Shown piece after piece: positions 47,303 through 59,100 of a stretch of 64,000 nucleotides of DNA. The position numbers and the translations under genes are program-made. Origin of the DNA: Notospermus geniculatus (taxonomy: Eukaryota; Nemertea; Pilidiophora; Heteronemertea; Lineidae); the NCBI GenBank assembly GCA_002633025.1, contig NMRB01000125.1, positions 28,303-92,302 on the forward strand, given 5' to 3'. Positions within the stretch are counted from its first letter, which is position 1. Each line of letters starts with the position of its first letter. The notes under the pieces are model-generated. The model saw only the letters and a list, made by a program, of their open reading frames with translations. It was not told where the DNA came from and did no database searches.

Positions 47303-48630
47303 CCCATTGCTGCAGAGGATCTTTCAGGCCAGGACTCCCATTAAACAATTTTTATGCCAGAGCGTGGGAAAACTTTCTTTGACAGTGCACCCTTGGGGCG
47401 CCGGGCAGGGGGAGGGCCAGTGCCTACTATATCACATTGACTTGCCGAAAACAGGGCCGCTGATGATGTCATTCTTGTTTTTGGCACTTGGCTTTCCTTA
47501 GTATTTCTCAGACATGCAAATGAATATAATTGTATCAAATTTTCTGTTATAAATTTTGATATGATTCACAAAGGGTGGACCCACAGACAAATACAATGTG
47601 ATGATATCATGTCTATCAATATTCTGCCCAGGCATGCATTTGTTACAAAAAGATGATTTCAAATATTATTTGACATGGTTATCATTATTTATTAATTAAT
47701 AAATCATGGATACAAAATCTTTGACCCTCAGATGATCAAGTATTAGGTCATCTTTCAGACATGTTAGAAGCATGTCCACTGATGTGCCATCTTGTTTGGC
47801 TTATTTTTCACAGGCATATTTTTCATTGGCGGGTACTGTTTATAGGAAAATGAAGTTTATTACACTGGGTAGTTGAATGGTGGGGGGACCATTAAGTTGA
47901 TGCGAGTGACTCATTATTATGATTTTGGCAGTTTTCAATTCATCCTTGTTTTTTAAAAGTTACCCCGGGCCATATTCATGATGGGAATTGATGGAGAAAT
48001 TGTGTCCACAGGGTGAATTTACAAATGAAATGAAAATGCATAATGCATATTGAAGTGTAATCGAAAATGGATCATCACTGCAGGGATCTGGGGGCTTCAG
48101 TGAAAAAAGTGACTTTGGAGATAGAAATGATGACAATTGAGATCAGAAGGCGAGATTTTTCCCCTGGTTCTCAACATTTTCATGCTCTCTGTTGTTTATT
48201 GACCGTTGTGGTCCACAGGTGTTGATGAGTTACCATGGCGATCATTTTCTCCGCGAAAAAAACATAATCACTGCAAACTAAGCGATTATCACCATGGTGT
48301 TAATAGCAACAATTATTGGATTTTTCTTTTCATCTTTAGACTTATTACACTAAAAAAAGATGTGTAATCAGAGAATATACAGTAGGTTCTCTCTATTAAC
48401 TCGTTCAGTGTCAGTGGCCATTTCATTAAAACAAATACTAGTAAACCTATAAAATCATGAAATGTTGACGAAACACTGTCACATTTGGTATTCATTGGAA
48501 AGCTCTGGGTGAGTGCTTTCTAATGAATACCTACGTGACCAGTTTTGATGCCTTCCAGTTTCCTCTAGGCCTACTTATTTTCATAATTTCATTATGTACA
48601 ACAAACTTGGGCATAGTGAAAAGGTCACAA
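47303..48630. other. no gene recognised
   Basis: Non-coding. A short inverted pair, GGTATTCATTGGAAAGC with GCTTTCTAATGAATACC, lies at 48488-48532. Confidence 0.4.
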
Positions 48631-48750
48631 TGGGTCATATGAATAAAGACTAGTGAATGACTTTTACTTGAATTTGCTATACAAATGTACAAGGCAATGC
48701 TGTACAAATCTGAAGTAAAAGCACTTGCTAGTCTTTATTCGTATGACCCA
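48631..48750. mobile_element. 120-bp inverted-repeat element
   Basis: TGGGTCATATGAATAAAGAC on the left mirrors GTCTTTATTCGTATGACCCA on the right. The inner arms TTTTACTTGAATTTG and TCTGAAGTAAAAG extend the pairing loosely. Confidence 0.8.
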
Positions 48751-50175
48751 ATGACTAATGCTATCCTTATTTATGAGGTGTCCTGATTACGGGGTCAAGG
48801 TGAAGAAATGACCAATTTGGGACCTGTCCAGTGAAGAGAGAATGTATACAAATATTGCTAGTTGCGGACAGTAGCAGAGCAGTGGCAGACTGTACATCTG
48901 ACATGAATCACTCTTCAACTGCATGCAAAATTTGGCAAATCGATCCCTGGATTCAACCATAAAACACTGGCAATTAATATGACAAAGTAGAGTTTAATGA
49001 GTCACTTTACGCCTTAAATCATCAATTCAACATTTATCTGCGGTATTTCGCATTTAAGCCTATTATAAGATTTTTATCGAGAAATGATTGAAATTCTGCT
49101 GTGATTTGATTTGAACTTTCCTACGTTTATTGCTTTCAGATTGAAATGTATTTTTCTCCGACTTGACAAATAATTAGGATAATATCAACATTTGTTTAAA
49201 ACAACGTGCATTTCCTATTTGCTTTGCTCAATAACGTAGCTTTAGTACTTTCCAGTCACAAAGGCTTTACAAATAACTCTGTCTACCAAGAAATCTTTCT
49301 TGAAATCAAAAGCAAATCCCTTATACAGTGTATACAGTGCATCACTTGATTCTTGACCACTTTTGCCTCTTGGTCACAAGTCTAGCACTTTATCACTGTG
49401 CCACAGTGTGACCTAAAAAGCACCAGATTACCTTCAAAATAAAAAGAACTGTGGATAAGTGCCTGGTTTGTAGTCGGGATTTAAACCAATTTTCAGGTTT
49501 CGGCCAGTTTTTTCTTTGGGAGACAATTTGACTAGACTGAATGCCCCTTACAAGAGTACTCATCAAAATTTCAATTGTATGTGGTATTCAAAAAGTTCTT
49601 TTGGTGTCATAGATCTCCCCTCTCAAGATGTAACAAGGTCTTGGAAGCAGGGTTATAATCACCTTTTATCAGACCCTTGCACACAAAACACCCCTCCAAA
49701 CAAAGCTTTAAGGTTCCAAGCAGGACCTGCTGACGTCTGAAAATGCCACTTCTTTGAAATATTTTTTACATGAAGAAAGGCAGTTAGTTCCACCTGTAAC
49801 GCTGACTAACTCCGATATATGCCTATTATCCAATTTTCTTACAACAAATCCTTTATCTGTGACTACAATTAGATTTTCCTGTTGTCAGTCAGTTGCATTG
49901 TCCACATGACATGCATGATGATCGGTGATTGTATGTCCATCAATGACACGGTCTTTTTGACATTCACTCAAGGATGCCAAGGATTGTCTAATATTGCACC
50001 ACCCAAATGACTCATTGAGATGGTAGATACCTGAAAGGAACCAAGAAATTTTCTTTGGAGTGACCTGAAATTTCGGTCATGTCTGTTTGAAAATCATGAT
50101 GACTGTCTGTTGGGATGGAGAAAAGTCATAGTTTTCCTTCCTTGTGGCCACTTCATTGCTATTTTGAAGAAAAAA
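48751..50175. other. no gene recognised
   Basis: Non-coding by inspection. Confidence 0.4.
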
Positions 50176-50372
50176 TGTGACCTGCTCTGGCAAAAAGAGT
50201 CGCATGTCGCTCAGAAGGTGAGCCGCAACAAACGAGATGACACCAGAAGAGAATGGAAGAAATAGATTCTTTCAGATTTCATAATAGGCAGACAATAATG
50301 AAACCGACGAACATGGTCTCGACCTGCCAAGGTCACAGCGACATGCATCTGGTTTTGCCAGAGCAGGTCACA
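50176..50372. mobile_element. 197-bp MITE
   Basis: Terminal inverted repeats TGTGACCTGCTCTGGCAAAA and TTTTGCCAGAGCAGGTCACA are perfect over 20 bases, with further pairing at GCATGTCGC/GCGACATGC. No target duplication longer than one or two A residues is clear. Confidence 0.85.
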
Positions 50373-50440
50373 AATGATATTGAAAAGAGGAGGAAGTGCA
50401 AAATGCAACATCATTGGCACTTTAGTAGGCGATATTGGGC

Positions 50441-50601
50441 AGTTGTTATAGAAAGCAGGATGAAACCAGTCAACCTGAGGGAAGCCTGGACTGTCAGAGA
50501 GTTGCCCTCTCTATCACATGAAGAGTGGTTTCAACCGGAATCAAACCCATGTCCTCAGAGGTGGGAGGCATTAGATGTTTCCACTGCACCACTCTGAGCC
50601 C
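50441..50601 (-). repeat. tRNA-derived SINE
   Basis: On the minus strand GGCTCAGAGTGGTGCAGTGG at the head gives an A-box-like match, and GGGTTTGATTCCGG about 45 bases later gives a B box. The body contains TCATGTGATAGAGAGGG and GACAGTCCAGGC, related to the fragment at 30541-30628. Confidence 0.65.
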
Positions 50602-50612
50602 AATAGATGATA

Positions 50613-50835
50613 TCACTCCAAAAGAGTGCAGCACCTGACGGTGCAGCGTCATGACGTCCCCTGCGTCATTTCATGATGTCTTGACGTGAGATGAAAAAAA
50701 TCAAATTGTTATCCGACGTCATGATCGCTGAAACAACTGGAATTTTTTTCGAGTCATGTCATGGCGTTCAGAAATGATGTGCGGACGTCATGACGCTGCC
50801 CCATCAGGACGAGGTGCTGCACTCTTTTGGAGTGA
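50613..50835. mobile_element. 223-bp MITE with TA target duplication
   Basis: TCACTCCAAAAGAGTGCAGC with ACCT is mirrored exactly by AGGT with GCTGCACTCTTTTGGAGTGA, and both ends are flanked by TA, as in Tc1/mariner-type insertions. Subterminal CAGCGTCATGACGTC / GACGTCATGACGCTG are inverted too, with several further TGACG motifs inside. Confidence 0.85.
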
Positions 50836-50837
50836 TA

Positions 50838-52440
50838 AAGTCTATTGTTTAAGGCCGAGATGGACATAGAATCGAACCTTCTGCATCCAATGGGTATGTG
50901 TCCCCCTCCTTGGCAGTGTCCCCAAAGCCATCACTGAGTTTCCAATTGCATGGCTCGTGATTCCATATTTCATTCTGTAAAGTGAATGGATTGGTTATGA
51001 TGGATGGACCACTCACACCGGATCATAAACCTACCAATTGTCCAGGATTGTCATCCCCACTACCGCTCCGCCCTCCCAGGGGTGCAAGGTACATTATCAA
51101 ACGTACAGAATCTAAGCCGATAACCTGTGAGGGTCCACTGGGGGATTATGGCTGTTGTCAGCAGCGAGACAGCATCACGGGTCAGGAAGCTATCAGAGTG
51201 AGATCGAGACTGAATGATCCACTTGACTACTCAAAACATTTGAAATTGATATCAGTGCTTTTGAAGCAAGATTATCAATAGCTGTGCATGGACACTGGAA
51301 AAAAAAATCGAAAACAATTTTCGGTTTTTCTACAACCATGACATTTTCTGTAAACTTGAAGATCCTATTGTTCACTTGGTCAAGCAACACTAAGCAGGCC
51401 TTATTTCAAAAATCAACCGTTTCTGAATCCTTGAAAAGTCATGAAGGCCTGGTTGACAACAAATTCTGGCATGCCGTTGGTGTTGGTTCCATGTTATGCC
51501 CCACCACACGGCTAGTTCTCAGTAGGCCTACATTCTTGAAAATGTTGCCGAACGGGTTCAAACAGTGTGCAAACGGAGTGGACGTAGCATCTTGCCCAAC
51601 CAAGGCTTCCTGTCACTCCTACTATCGCTCCATCCACCCTTGCCGACCACCGTAGCATTTATTGCTCGCATTTGCCGCCCATGAGCGTGGCGGCTGAAGC
51701 AGCCAAACGTTACTGAAAGCGCGGTTTACGACGAAGATAGGAACATTGTGAGGTTTGGATCGATGGAAATCTCAAAATGAAGAATAATCTAATACGTTTT
51801 ATTCACAAAACATTGGATTACACACATTTATCATTGACAGTGGTGGGGGTGTGTGCGGTCCATGGAACGACCTGTCTGCGAGCAGGATGACAAACGGTGG
51901 TCGTCAAGGGTGAAGGGAGCGTAGTTCGAAGGGCGGAGTGACCGGAGGCCTTGATTAGTCAAGATGGGACGTAGTGGCAACTTTTTACAGTCTTTTTACG
52001 AACTTCATAGACGGGCTCGGACGGGAAGGGTGGTCAAGAACTTCGAGGCATTATTTGGCCAACGTTACACGTTCTAGCCCGTTTTACGATTTTTTTAGAA
52101 CGGGGCAGGACGTTGTGAGAACTACTCTGGTGACAGTACCTTTAGATTGCTCCACCTTCCGTGATAGGTGGACAAGTGGCATAACCTGGCTTTGATATCA
52201 TTGTTCCAGAAGCCAACCTTAGCCAATATTTGATAGCTGTCTTACACTGACCTGTCCAGACAACAGAAAAGACCTGATCAGACTTGTCAGTGATGGGTGG
52301 GTGGATCCCTCCAGGCCAGCTAGACGCTAAAATCAATGATGAGAACCAAGAACATGATACGCTGATTTGGTTGACTTGTTTTCTCAGCGAGAACAACTTT
52401 CTACAACTGACTTAAACCATCTTGATGATCTTGCCGTAAG
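50838..52440. other. no gene recognised
   Basis: Frames at 50982-51281 and 51284-51655 (99 and 123 codons) were examined and show no domain. A GC-richer patch at about 51650-52100 has no identifiable gene. Confidence 0.4.
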
Positions 52441-52898
52441 CTCTGGTCAATTCTTCATCAACTTCCCTCAATCGTGGATAAGCCAGTGAGTCTCGCTCTG
52501 GTCAGTTCTGTACATGCAATGTACCGTCATTCATGGCTAAGCCAGTGAAGCTCACTCTGGTCAGTTCTGCACCAATGTACCCTCACTCATGGCGAAGCCA
52601 GTGAGTCTCGCTCCAGTCAGTTCTGTACCAATGTACCCTTACTGTGTGCACTTAGTGTGTGCTAAGCCAGGGAGTCTCACTCTTCATCAATGTACCCTCA
52701 CTCCTGGCTAAGCCAGGGAGTCTCGCTCTCGTGAGTTCTGTACCAATGTACCCTCACTCATGGCTAAAGCCAGAGAGTCTCGCTCTGGTCAATTCTTCAT
52801 CAATGTACCCTCACTCATGGCTAAGCCAGAGAGTCTTGCTCTGGTAAGTTCTCCACCAATGTACCCTTACGCTTGGCTAAGCCAGAGAGTCTTGCTCT
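52441..52898 (+). repeat. minisatellite, left part
   Basis: About eight units of roughly 55-58 bases built from CTCACTCATGGCTAAGCCAG, GAGTCTCGCTCTGGTCAGTT and CTGTACCAATGTACC. The array is interrupted at 52898 by a 1-kb insertion and resumes at 53960. Confidence 0.9.
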
Positions 52899-53959
52899 TG
52901 TGGGGATAGTCTGTGTTTACCTGTGTGCATCGCGTGTGTACACCCACTGTACATTTCGTATGGGCTAGGCCCATGCCTAATTGCTGTGACTGAAATCTCA
53001 TTAGTTTATCTTTAATACGTGTCGCTATTCCTAATTACCTCTGTCTCTTAACTCTACAAACCTTTACCCTTTTAAAATCGTCATTTCATGACTTGTCAGT
53101 AATTTATATGCTTTCTACAATCGTATTAATTCTGTGGTTTTGCGGGTCCGTCCGGTGATTGCGAGCGCCGCGGCGTTGTTGTTGTTTACGTCACGTGACC
53201 TAGGTCGGTTTACATCGTCTGTCAATACATTTGCGCGCGTGATTCAAATCCTCTAAATTCTATCTCTACTAATCTGCCGTTCTCTGTATTTTAATTGGTA
53301 CTAAATTACTCATTCTTGTAAACTTCACCACGTTATTGGCGCATTTCACCTTCATAATCTTCAAGAAATCTTATATCCGCTGAGTGATCTTTTTGTAGTT
53401 CCGTCTGTTGACGTCGTCGTCTTGGGAACGGGCGGATTACTTTTGGCGCCACTTTTGACCGCCGAAATTTAAATGGGGAAGCTGAGACGATGGGATTTGC
53501 GCAGGAATCTGGCATTCGGGTCCAGATTTGGTTGCTATGTTTTGGGCAGTACAAAAGCTGAAACTCCGGTCCGTTGCGTCAGTTTGGTTTGATTCCCCCC
53601 TGAGTTCGGACGTTTTACATTTTACATCTGTTGTCGCTGATTTCTTCCGTTCGCCTCATCCTTTCGTCTCAGTTTCCCGTCATGAGTTACAACTTCCTAA
53701 ATTAAAGGTAATTCCTATTTCTCGTGTAGTTTTATTCATATCTCGCCTAGCCTATATCGATTCCTTTCTTTTAAATATGTTACTGGTAATCCCTCTGTTG
53801 TATGCCTCTTGCACCCGCTCCGTCGGCTGCATGCGGTACCCGCATTGGAAGTGAGATCACTGAGTCTAATAATAAAAGGGTGTGAATAGAATCGGATTTA
53901 TTTCTTTGTTTTCATTCCTTCTGTGTTTTAAGTCTTCTTCTGCTCTCTTTCCCGTCACA
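52899..53959. mobile_element. solo-LTR-like insertion (1,061 bp)
   Basis: The insert starts TGTGGGGATAG and ends CCCGTCACA, so it has the TG..CA ends (TGTG/CACA) of long terminal repeats. It is flanked by CTCT on both sides (52895-52898, 53960-53963). Removing it together with one CTCT rejoins GAGAGTCTTGCTCT to GGTCAACTCTTCACC, an intact minisatellite unit, so the boundaries are exact. A GC-rich patch (53140-53235) and AATAAA at 53871-53876, about 85 bases before the right end, fit LTR promoter and polyadenylation regions. No internal retroviral genes are present, so it is probably the product of LTR-LTR recombination. The 108-codon frame at 53528-53854 has no recognisable domain. Confidence 0.7.
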
Positions 53960-54255
53960 CTCTGGTCAACTCTTCACCAATGTACCCTGCACTCATGGCT
54001 AGACCAGGAAGTCTCACTCTGGTCAGTTCTGTACTAACCTAGTGAGGCTCGCCCTGGTCAGTTCTGTACCAATGTACGCTCACTCACGGCTAAAGCCAGA
54101 GAGTCTCGCTCTGGTCAGTTCTTCATCATGTACCCTTACTCGTGGCTAAGCCAATAAGTCTCGCTCTGGTCAGTTCTGTACCAGTGTACCCTCACTCATG
54201 GCTAAGCCAGGGCGTCTCGCTCTGGTCAGTTCTCCACCAATGTACCCTAAGCCAG
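53960..54255 (+). repeat. minisatellite, right part
   Basis: About five more units of the array at 52441-52898, with the same GGCTAAGCCAG, GTCTCGCTCTGGTCAGTTCT and ACCAATGTACCC elements, fading out at CCAATGTACCCTAAGCCAG. Confidence 0.9.
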
Positions 54256-55815
54256 TATGTCCTTCCCCCGGGAGTTCCCTTCGAATATAATACATGTACT
54301 CCAAATGTTGATGGTGATGTCAATGACCTCATCTCATTTCGGTTGTCATCATGATTGGTCAGTTATTGTGCACCTACAGTGACAGGTCTCTGTCAGTCTG
54401 TCACAAAGGAGAGTGGTAATTTGTAAAAAAAACACCCGTCTCTTGTGGTAAATGTTCTGAAAATAATGAAACAATTAATCTAACAGAGCAATTTTTCTGT
54501 CAAATTCAGGGTTAGGGGCTGACAACATAATCCTGAGGCAAATAAATGACTGGCGTGGTTCAGTGACAAAGTGTTCCAGTAGGATACAAACTCAAGTTAA
54601 TCGCTTCCTTGACTGTGGAAGGGAAAACAAGGACATGATAGGTCTGATGTCTGAAGTGACTTGTTTTGTCTGTCAGGAGTTTGAGACATGAAAATACAAA
54701 TTATAGTGTGCCCTTGCTTGGCTTGAGGATCTTAAAGCCTCACAGTATTGAATTTTACAGTATTTTCAAAGTGATAGGAGACGGCAGGCAGAGGTCTCAT
54801 AGCCTCGTGAAGGTCCCCAAAATGCTTGCATGATTCGTACTTAAAAAAATCAATGCTTAGTTTTCAGCACACATTGAAAAAACAGCAGGCAGAGCTGTAA
54901 TGTATCCACATAGACCATAGTACATTTTACACTACACTAACGTTGGAGGACGTAAGCACTTTCTGAATTCAATACAGTGCGGCTTTAACACTAACAGTTG
55001 TAAGATGGTAAAATAGTGTCTGTGGGGAAGGAGATTTCCCTGGGCAATATTTTGTCAATTTGCCCAAAAGTCTGAATGGAAACTCTTTTGCCAGCTGTGG
55101 TGTCTGAATACGGCCCTGTAGGAGTAGGCCAATGATGGAAGTGCACAATCATCCATAACACTGGTTACACTTCGTGCATCATGTGTACGATGTACCTTTA
55201 ATGCCGGTAGTGACATGTTTTTCAGTCATCACTGAATGACTGCTGCCACCCCACAAAGGAATCAACAGTATTTTTTGACTCCACCTAAAAATGATTCACA
55301 CCGTTACACTGTAACCAGCTGCGGCCATCTGTTGATCTGGGTCGCTAAGCAACCTGAATTCATATTAGCATGCCTACCTTCAGATAAACAAAAATGAGAT
55401 CAGTAATGGGCTGTTAGGAGGTCTTTCAGTCTGGGGGAATCAGATAGAACTTAAGAGGTTTTCCTTAGATCCAATCTTGCTACCTCGGGCAGGAAGACTT
55501 TTACGCTATCTTGCCAACTTTTCCTGACTTCGCCTTGATTTAGTTAACCCATTCGGGCTTTCACCAAGTTGCATGAGATATGTGGATGGTCAAATTAGTT
55601 CATATTCTCATACTGAGTACCGGGGTAGTGTTGCTGAGATTTTGTTTTTTTACAGAATTCCCCAACCTCTCATGTTATCATCCCAGTCTCTCTAGATACC
55701 ATTCTGAAGAACTCAAGGAGTAGCTCACTCATTCAATGAGCAGTGTTGGATTCCAATGCCTGGAACCTTGTCACTAACACCAATATTTACCATTCCATCC
55801 ATTTTCTCTCTCCAG
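54256..55815. other. no exon recognised; probable ATG2 intron
   Basis: Ends in CATTTTCTCTCTCCAG, the acceptor of the first visible ATG2 exon. I looked for a preceding exon encoding the conserved ATG2 segment upstream and did not find one. Confidence 0.45.
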
Positions 55816-56109
55816 TTACTGGTTTTCCAACGTGATATCCCAGATGCCCACGATTTCCCGAGCCTTCATGCCATACCATCCCCCTGCGTCAAGATCAAAA
55901 TCAACAACTATGAGAAGAATAGAGCTGTTATTTCGCGACCGTCTTCGCAGCTGCCGAGAACCGAAGTTCATCTCGAGTTGGGATGTTTGAAATCAGAGAT
56001 CGACTGTACAATTATAGATCGTATCCATTCTTTGCTGAACCCCGAACCACTGGCGAAGTCCAACGATAATGGTGCTAGATACTGGTCTTTCAATGCTAAC
56101 GTAAATGTG
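55816..56109 (+). CDS. ATG2: ATG2 visible exon 1
   Basis: Acceptor CTCTCTCCAG, donor GTGAGT, phase 0 at both ends (98 codons). It encodes the RTEVHLELGCLKSEIDCTII segment followed by DRIHSLLNPEPL, the region just before the TTPQAK motif in animal ATG2. The entering phase assumes continuation from an exon I could not find. Confidence 0.88.
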
Positions 56110-59100
56110 GTGAGTAGTGGCGGGCAAAATTTTAATGATCAGAAGCTTGAACCTGATGACCATGCATTCTTTTGGAAGATGTTTTAAGTCGATGACCCTC
56201 AAGACTTGCAAAAAATCAATCTGGTATAGGCCTAGGCCTATCTCAGAGGTGCTGCACCAAATGAAAGATTCACTGGGCATCAGGAAACTGCTGCTTGTCA
56301 TCAAGATTCCTCAAATTCGTAGTGCTGCCATCTTACAACAATATGCAGAACTAATCTCATGGGCAATGTGCTGTCAGAGAAATGGCGGTGATTTTCATGA
56401 TCTTCTCTCTCTTTCAGAATAAACAGTCATATTTCAGTCAAGCCATGGAGGAGGGGAACTCGACTGTTGACCGGAAAGTGGACATCCACGTGACTACACC
56501 GCAGGCAAAACTCAATGTCAGGTAGGAAAATTTTCAAGCAATGACAGAAGTAGGCCTACTGGTAATACAAGAAATTACTGATTGCTGTTGAAAAATCCTG
56601 ACTTGAATTTTTTCATAAGGCCTTGACTCTATACATGTATATGGTGAGGGTCCCCCTGGATTTTGTTACATTCTTGTGTCTTCTATTTCTGAATAACTAC
56701 CTCATTTTCCAAGCGGCACGATGCTAATACAAGATGGCTGTCAGAGCCACCATCTTGAAATGNCTTTAGGATCAACGGTGATCTCTTGATGTGGGAACCT
56801 CAAGCCCCATCCCCCATCACAACACAGGACCAATTTGCCTACTCCATGCCAGCACCCCTTGGTCTTGATGCCTACCTGGACTATGGTCAGGAAAAATTCA
56901 ATATATGTCGGTCGGGATATCCCGCAGGTCAGTGTAACCAAATATTTGTGTGCAATTCACTCAGTTTTTGTACAAGAGGACGCTATATTCCATCTTGTGA
57001 ATGGTGTTACCTACCCTACTCAAAACAGATATTGCGTTTGTCAATGTATTTATGTGGGTGTGCATCCCAATGTATTTGTGTGGGTACTCAGGTCAGGGTA
57101 TTTGTGTGGGTGCACAGGTCAGTGTATTTATGTGGGTGTGTAAATGGTATAGCATTTATTTTCTTCCATTTTCTTTATTGCAGATTCAAGTTCCGACAGT
57201 GAAGAAAGTAGCGGGCAGTTCTACACCATCCACGACCAAAAGGAACGCCAGAAAAGAAACAAACGCCAGGCCCAACAGCTGAGACCAAGCAAAATCTGTG
57301 TTACACTGGGCGTCGGACAGGGAAAGTTGACGGCTTATATGCCTATAAAGGTGGGTACTTTCCCACTTGGTGAACTTTCTGGTTCTGTTGTCTGTAATTT
57401 TCTTCTTGGCCTCTTTCAGTTGATTTGAAGGTAGATAAAAGTTACCCCCCCCCCCCATCACACACAAAGGAAGCTAGATCTGAAAGCCTGCAACAAGGAC
57501 CAGCAAGTTTGGCCTGTTGTGCATCCATTTGTAATATTTTATTGTGATGGTACATTTTCAGGATGAAAATGGGGAGGTTTCAAAGGGTATGTGTGGGGAA
57601 TTTGTCATGGAAGTGAACGATGGCGAACTATTCTGTGTGGTGGGCCATAACGGTGACCCTGACCTCCAATACCTTTGTGTTCATGCCAACAAAGCTCAGA
57701 TCTTCCATGCAGGTAAGTCAGTCTATCCAAATATTGTTCAGGTCGGGCATATGTAACCTTCAGAAGTGGTGGGGCAACAGTAATGTTACCCTATAGGCAC
57801 AGCTTCGAATGTAGTCCAAAGGCGAAGTGACCAGGCCTAGATATTTCAAGATGACCGACATGGTATCAGTCCTCGTTATTCTTTGAAACAAACTGCATCA
57901 TGCCCCCCTTAAAACGATGGCATTAATTTGTAAGAAAATCACAGTAAATAACAGAACCAGCACATTCTTGTTTTTCAGGGCTAGTACCAATGCCCTTTGA
58001 ATGGCCCATCATAGACCGAGCTAACCCAGTGTTTTACCACCACACCGATCTCCACCCTACACTCTATAGATCAGAACCGGGTGTCTATACGAAGCTGTCT
58101 GGTGCCGTCGGCTGTGGAGGTGATAGCCTCGACATGGTCACAGTAGCTGTCAAGATTACGTTGGATACCTTCAGTAACGTCAAGGTGAGAATCAGCACTT
58201 GTATCATGCATGGTTGCGTTTCTGACTGGATTTCAAACTTTCCCTTTTCTTGATTGGGATTCTCTAAATTAGATATCAGATAAACACACACCAATATTCT
58301 TCAGTAGATGAAACAACCACTTGCAAGAAAGCTAGGTTATCTGTACTAAGATTAATTTTTGATTTTTTTCACTACAAATTTAAAGAATAAAATTGAGGAA
58401 GATTGGCAGGAACTGAAAAAGCAAGCGGTAACCAAGGTGACTGGAAAAACATTGTCAAATCCCTACCCTGTATCCCTGGAGTTCTCAGAGGGACTAAAAA
58501 TTCCTTGCCTTCTCCCCTGCTACCACCAGTTTGATTTACAGATGCCATGCAAATCAGAGGCCTCGATTGTTTTAAAATTCGACTTGGTGAAAATGTGACA
58601 TCTTTTGGTCGCAACGTGACTTCAGTCGATGGCACCGTGAACCGTTGGGTGGCAACATGACATCTGTTGTCGGCAGTGTGACATCTGTCAGTTGCCTGTG
58701 ACAAATGTGACATCGCTGGGCAGGGGAAATAGGTGGGCCTTGTGTAGTGACAGATTTCCTTCCCATGAGAGGACTCGAAGTGGAAATTGACAATTTCTGA
58801 AAGAATAGAGTGGCGAGATTCAGGTCAGATTTGTGGTGGCCAGATTATGTATACACATGTGGGTACTTAATCGTGGATGTTTTGGAGGCTTGCTGTGAGT
58901 TACGCTCTCAGGACCTTGGGTTCTGCTGATATCCTTATGCTCTCAGGGTTACGCTCTCAGGACCTTGGGTTCTGCTGATATCCTTATGCTCTCAGGGTTA
59001 CGCTCTCAGGACCTTGGGTTCTGCTGATATCCTTACGCTCTCAGGGTTACACTCTCAGGACCTTGGGTTCTGCTGATATCCTTACCTTCTTACCAGCTTG

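Noticed and set aside
50253-50597. 114-codon plus-strand frame
   Set aside because: It covers the end of a MITE and an antisense SINE; the apparent peptide is repeat-derived.
51284-51655. 123-codon plus-strand frame
   Set aside because: No similarity to ATG2 or any family I recognise, and no convincing acceptor/donor pair around it.
53528-53854. 108-codon frame within the LTR-like insertion
   Set aside because: LTRs normally do not code; no retroviral or other domain is visible.
58900-59085. CRISPR-like array
   Set aside because: Units are contiguous 49-base tandem repeats without unique spacers, inside an animal intron.
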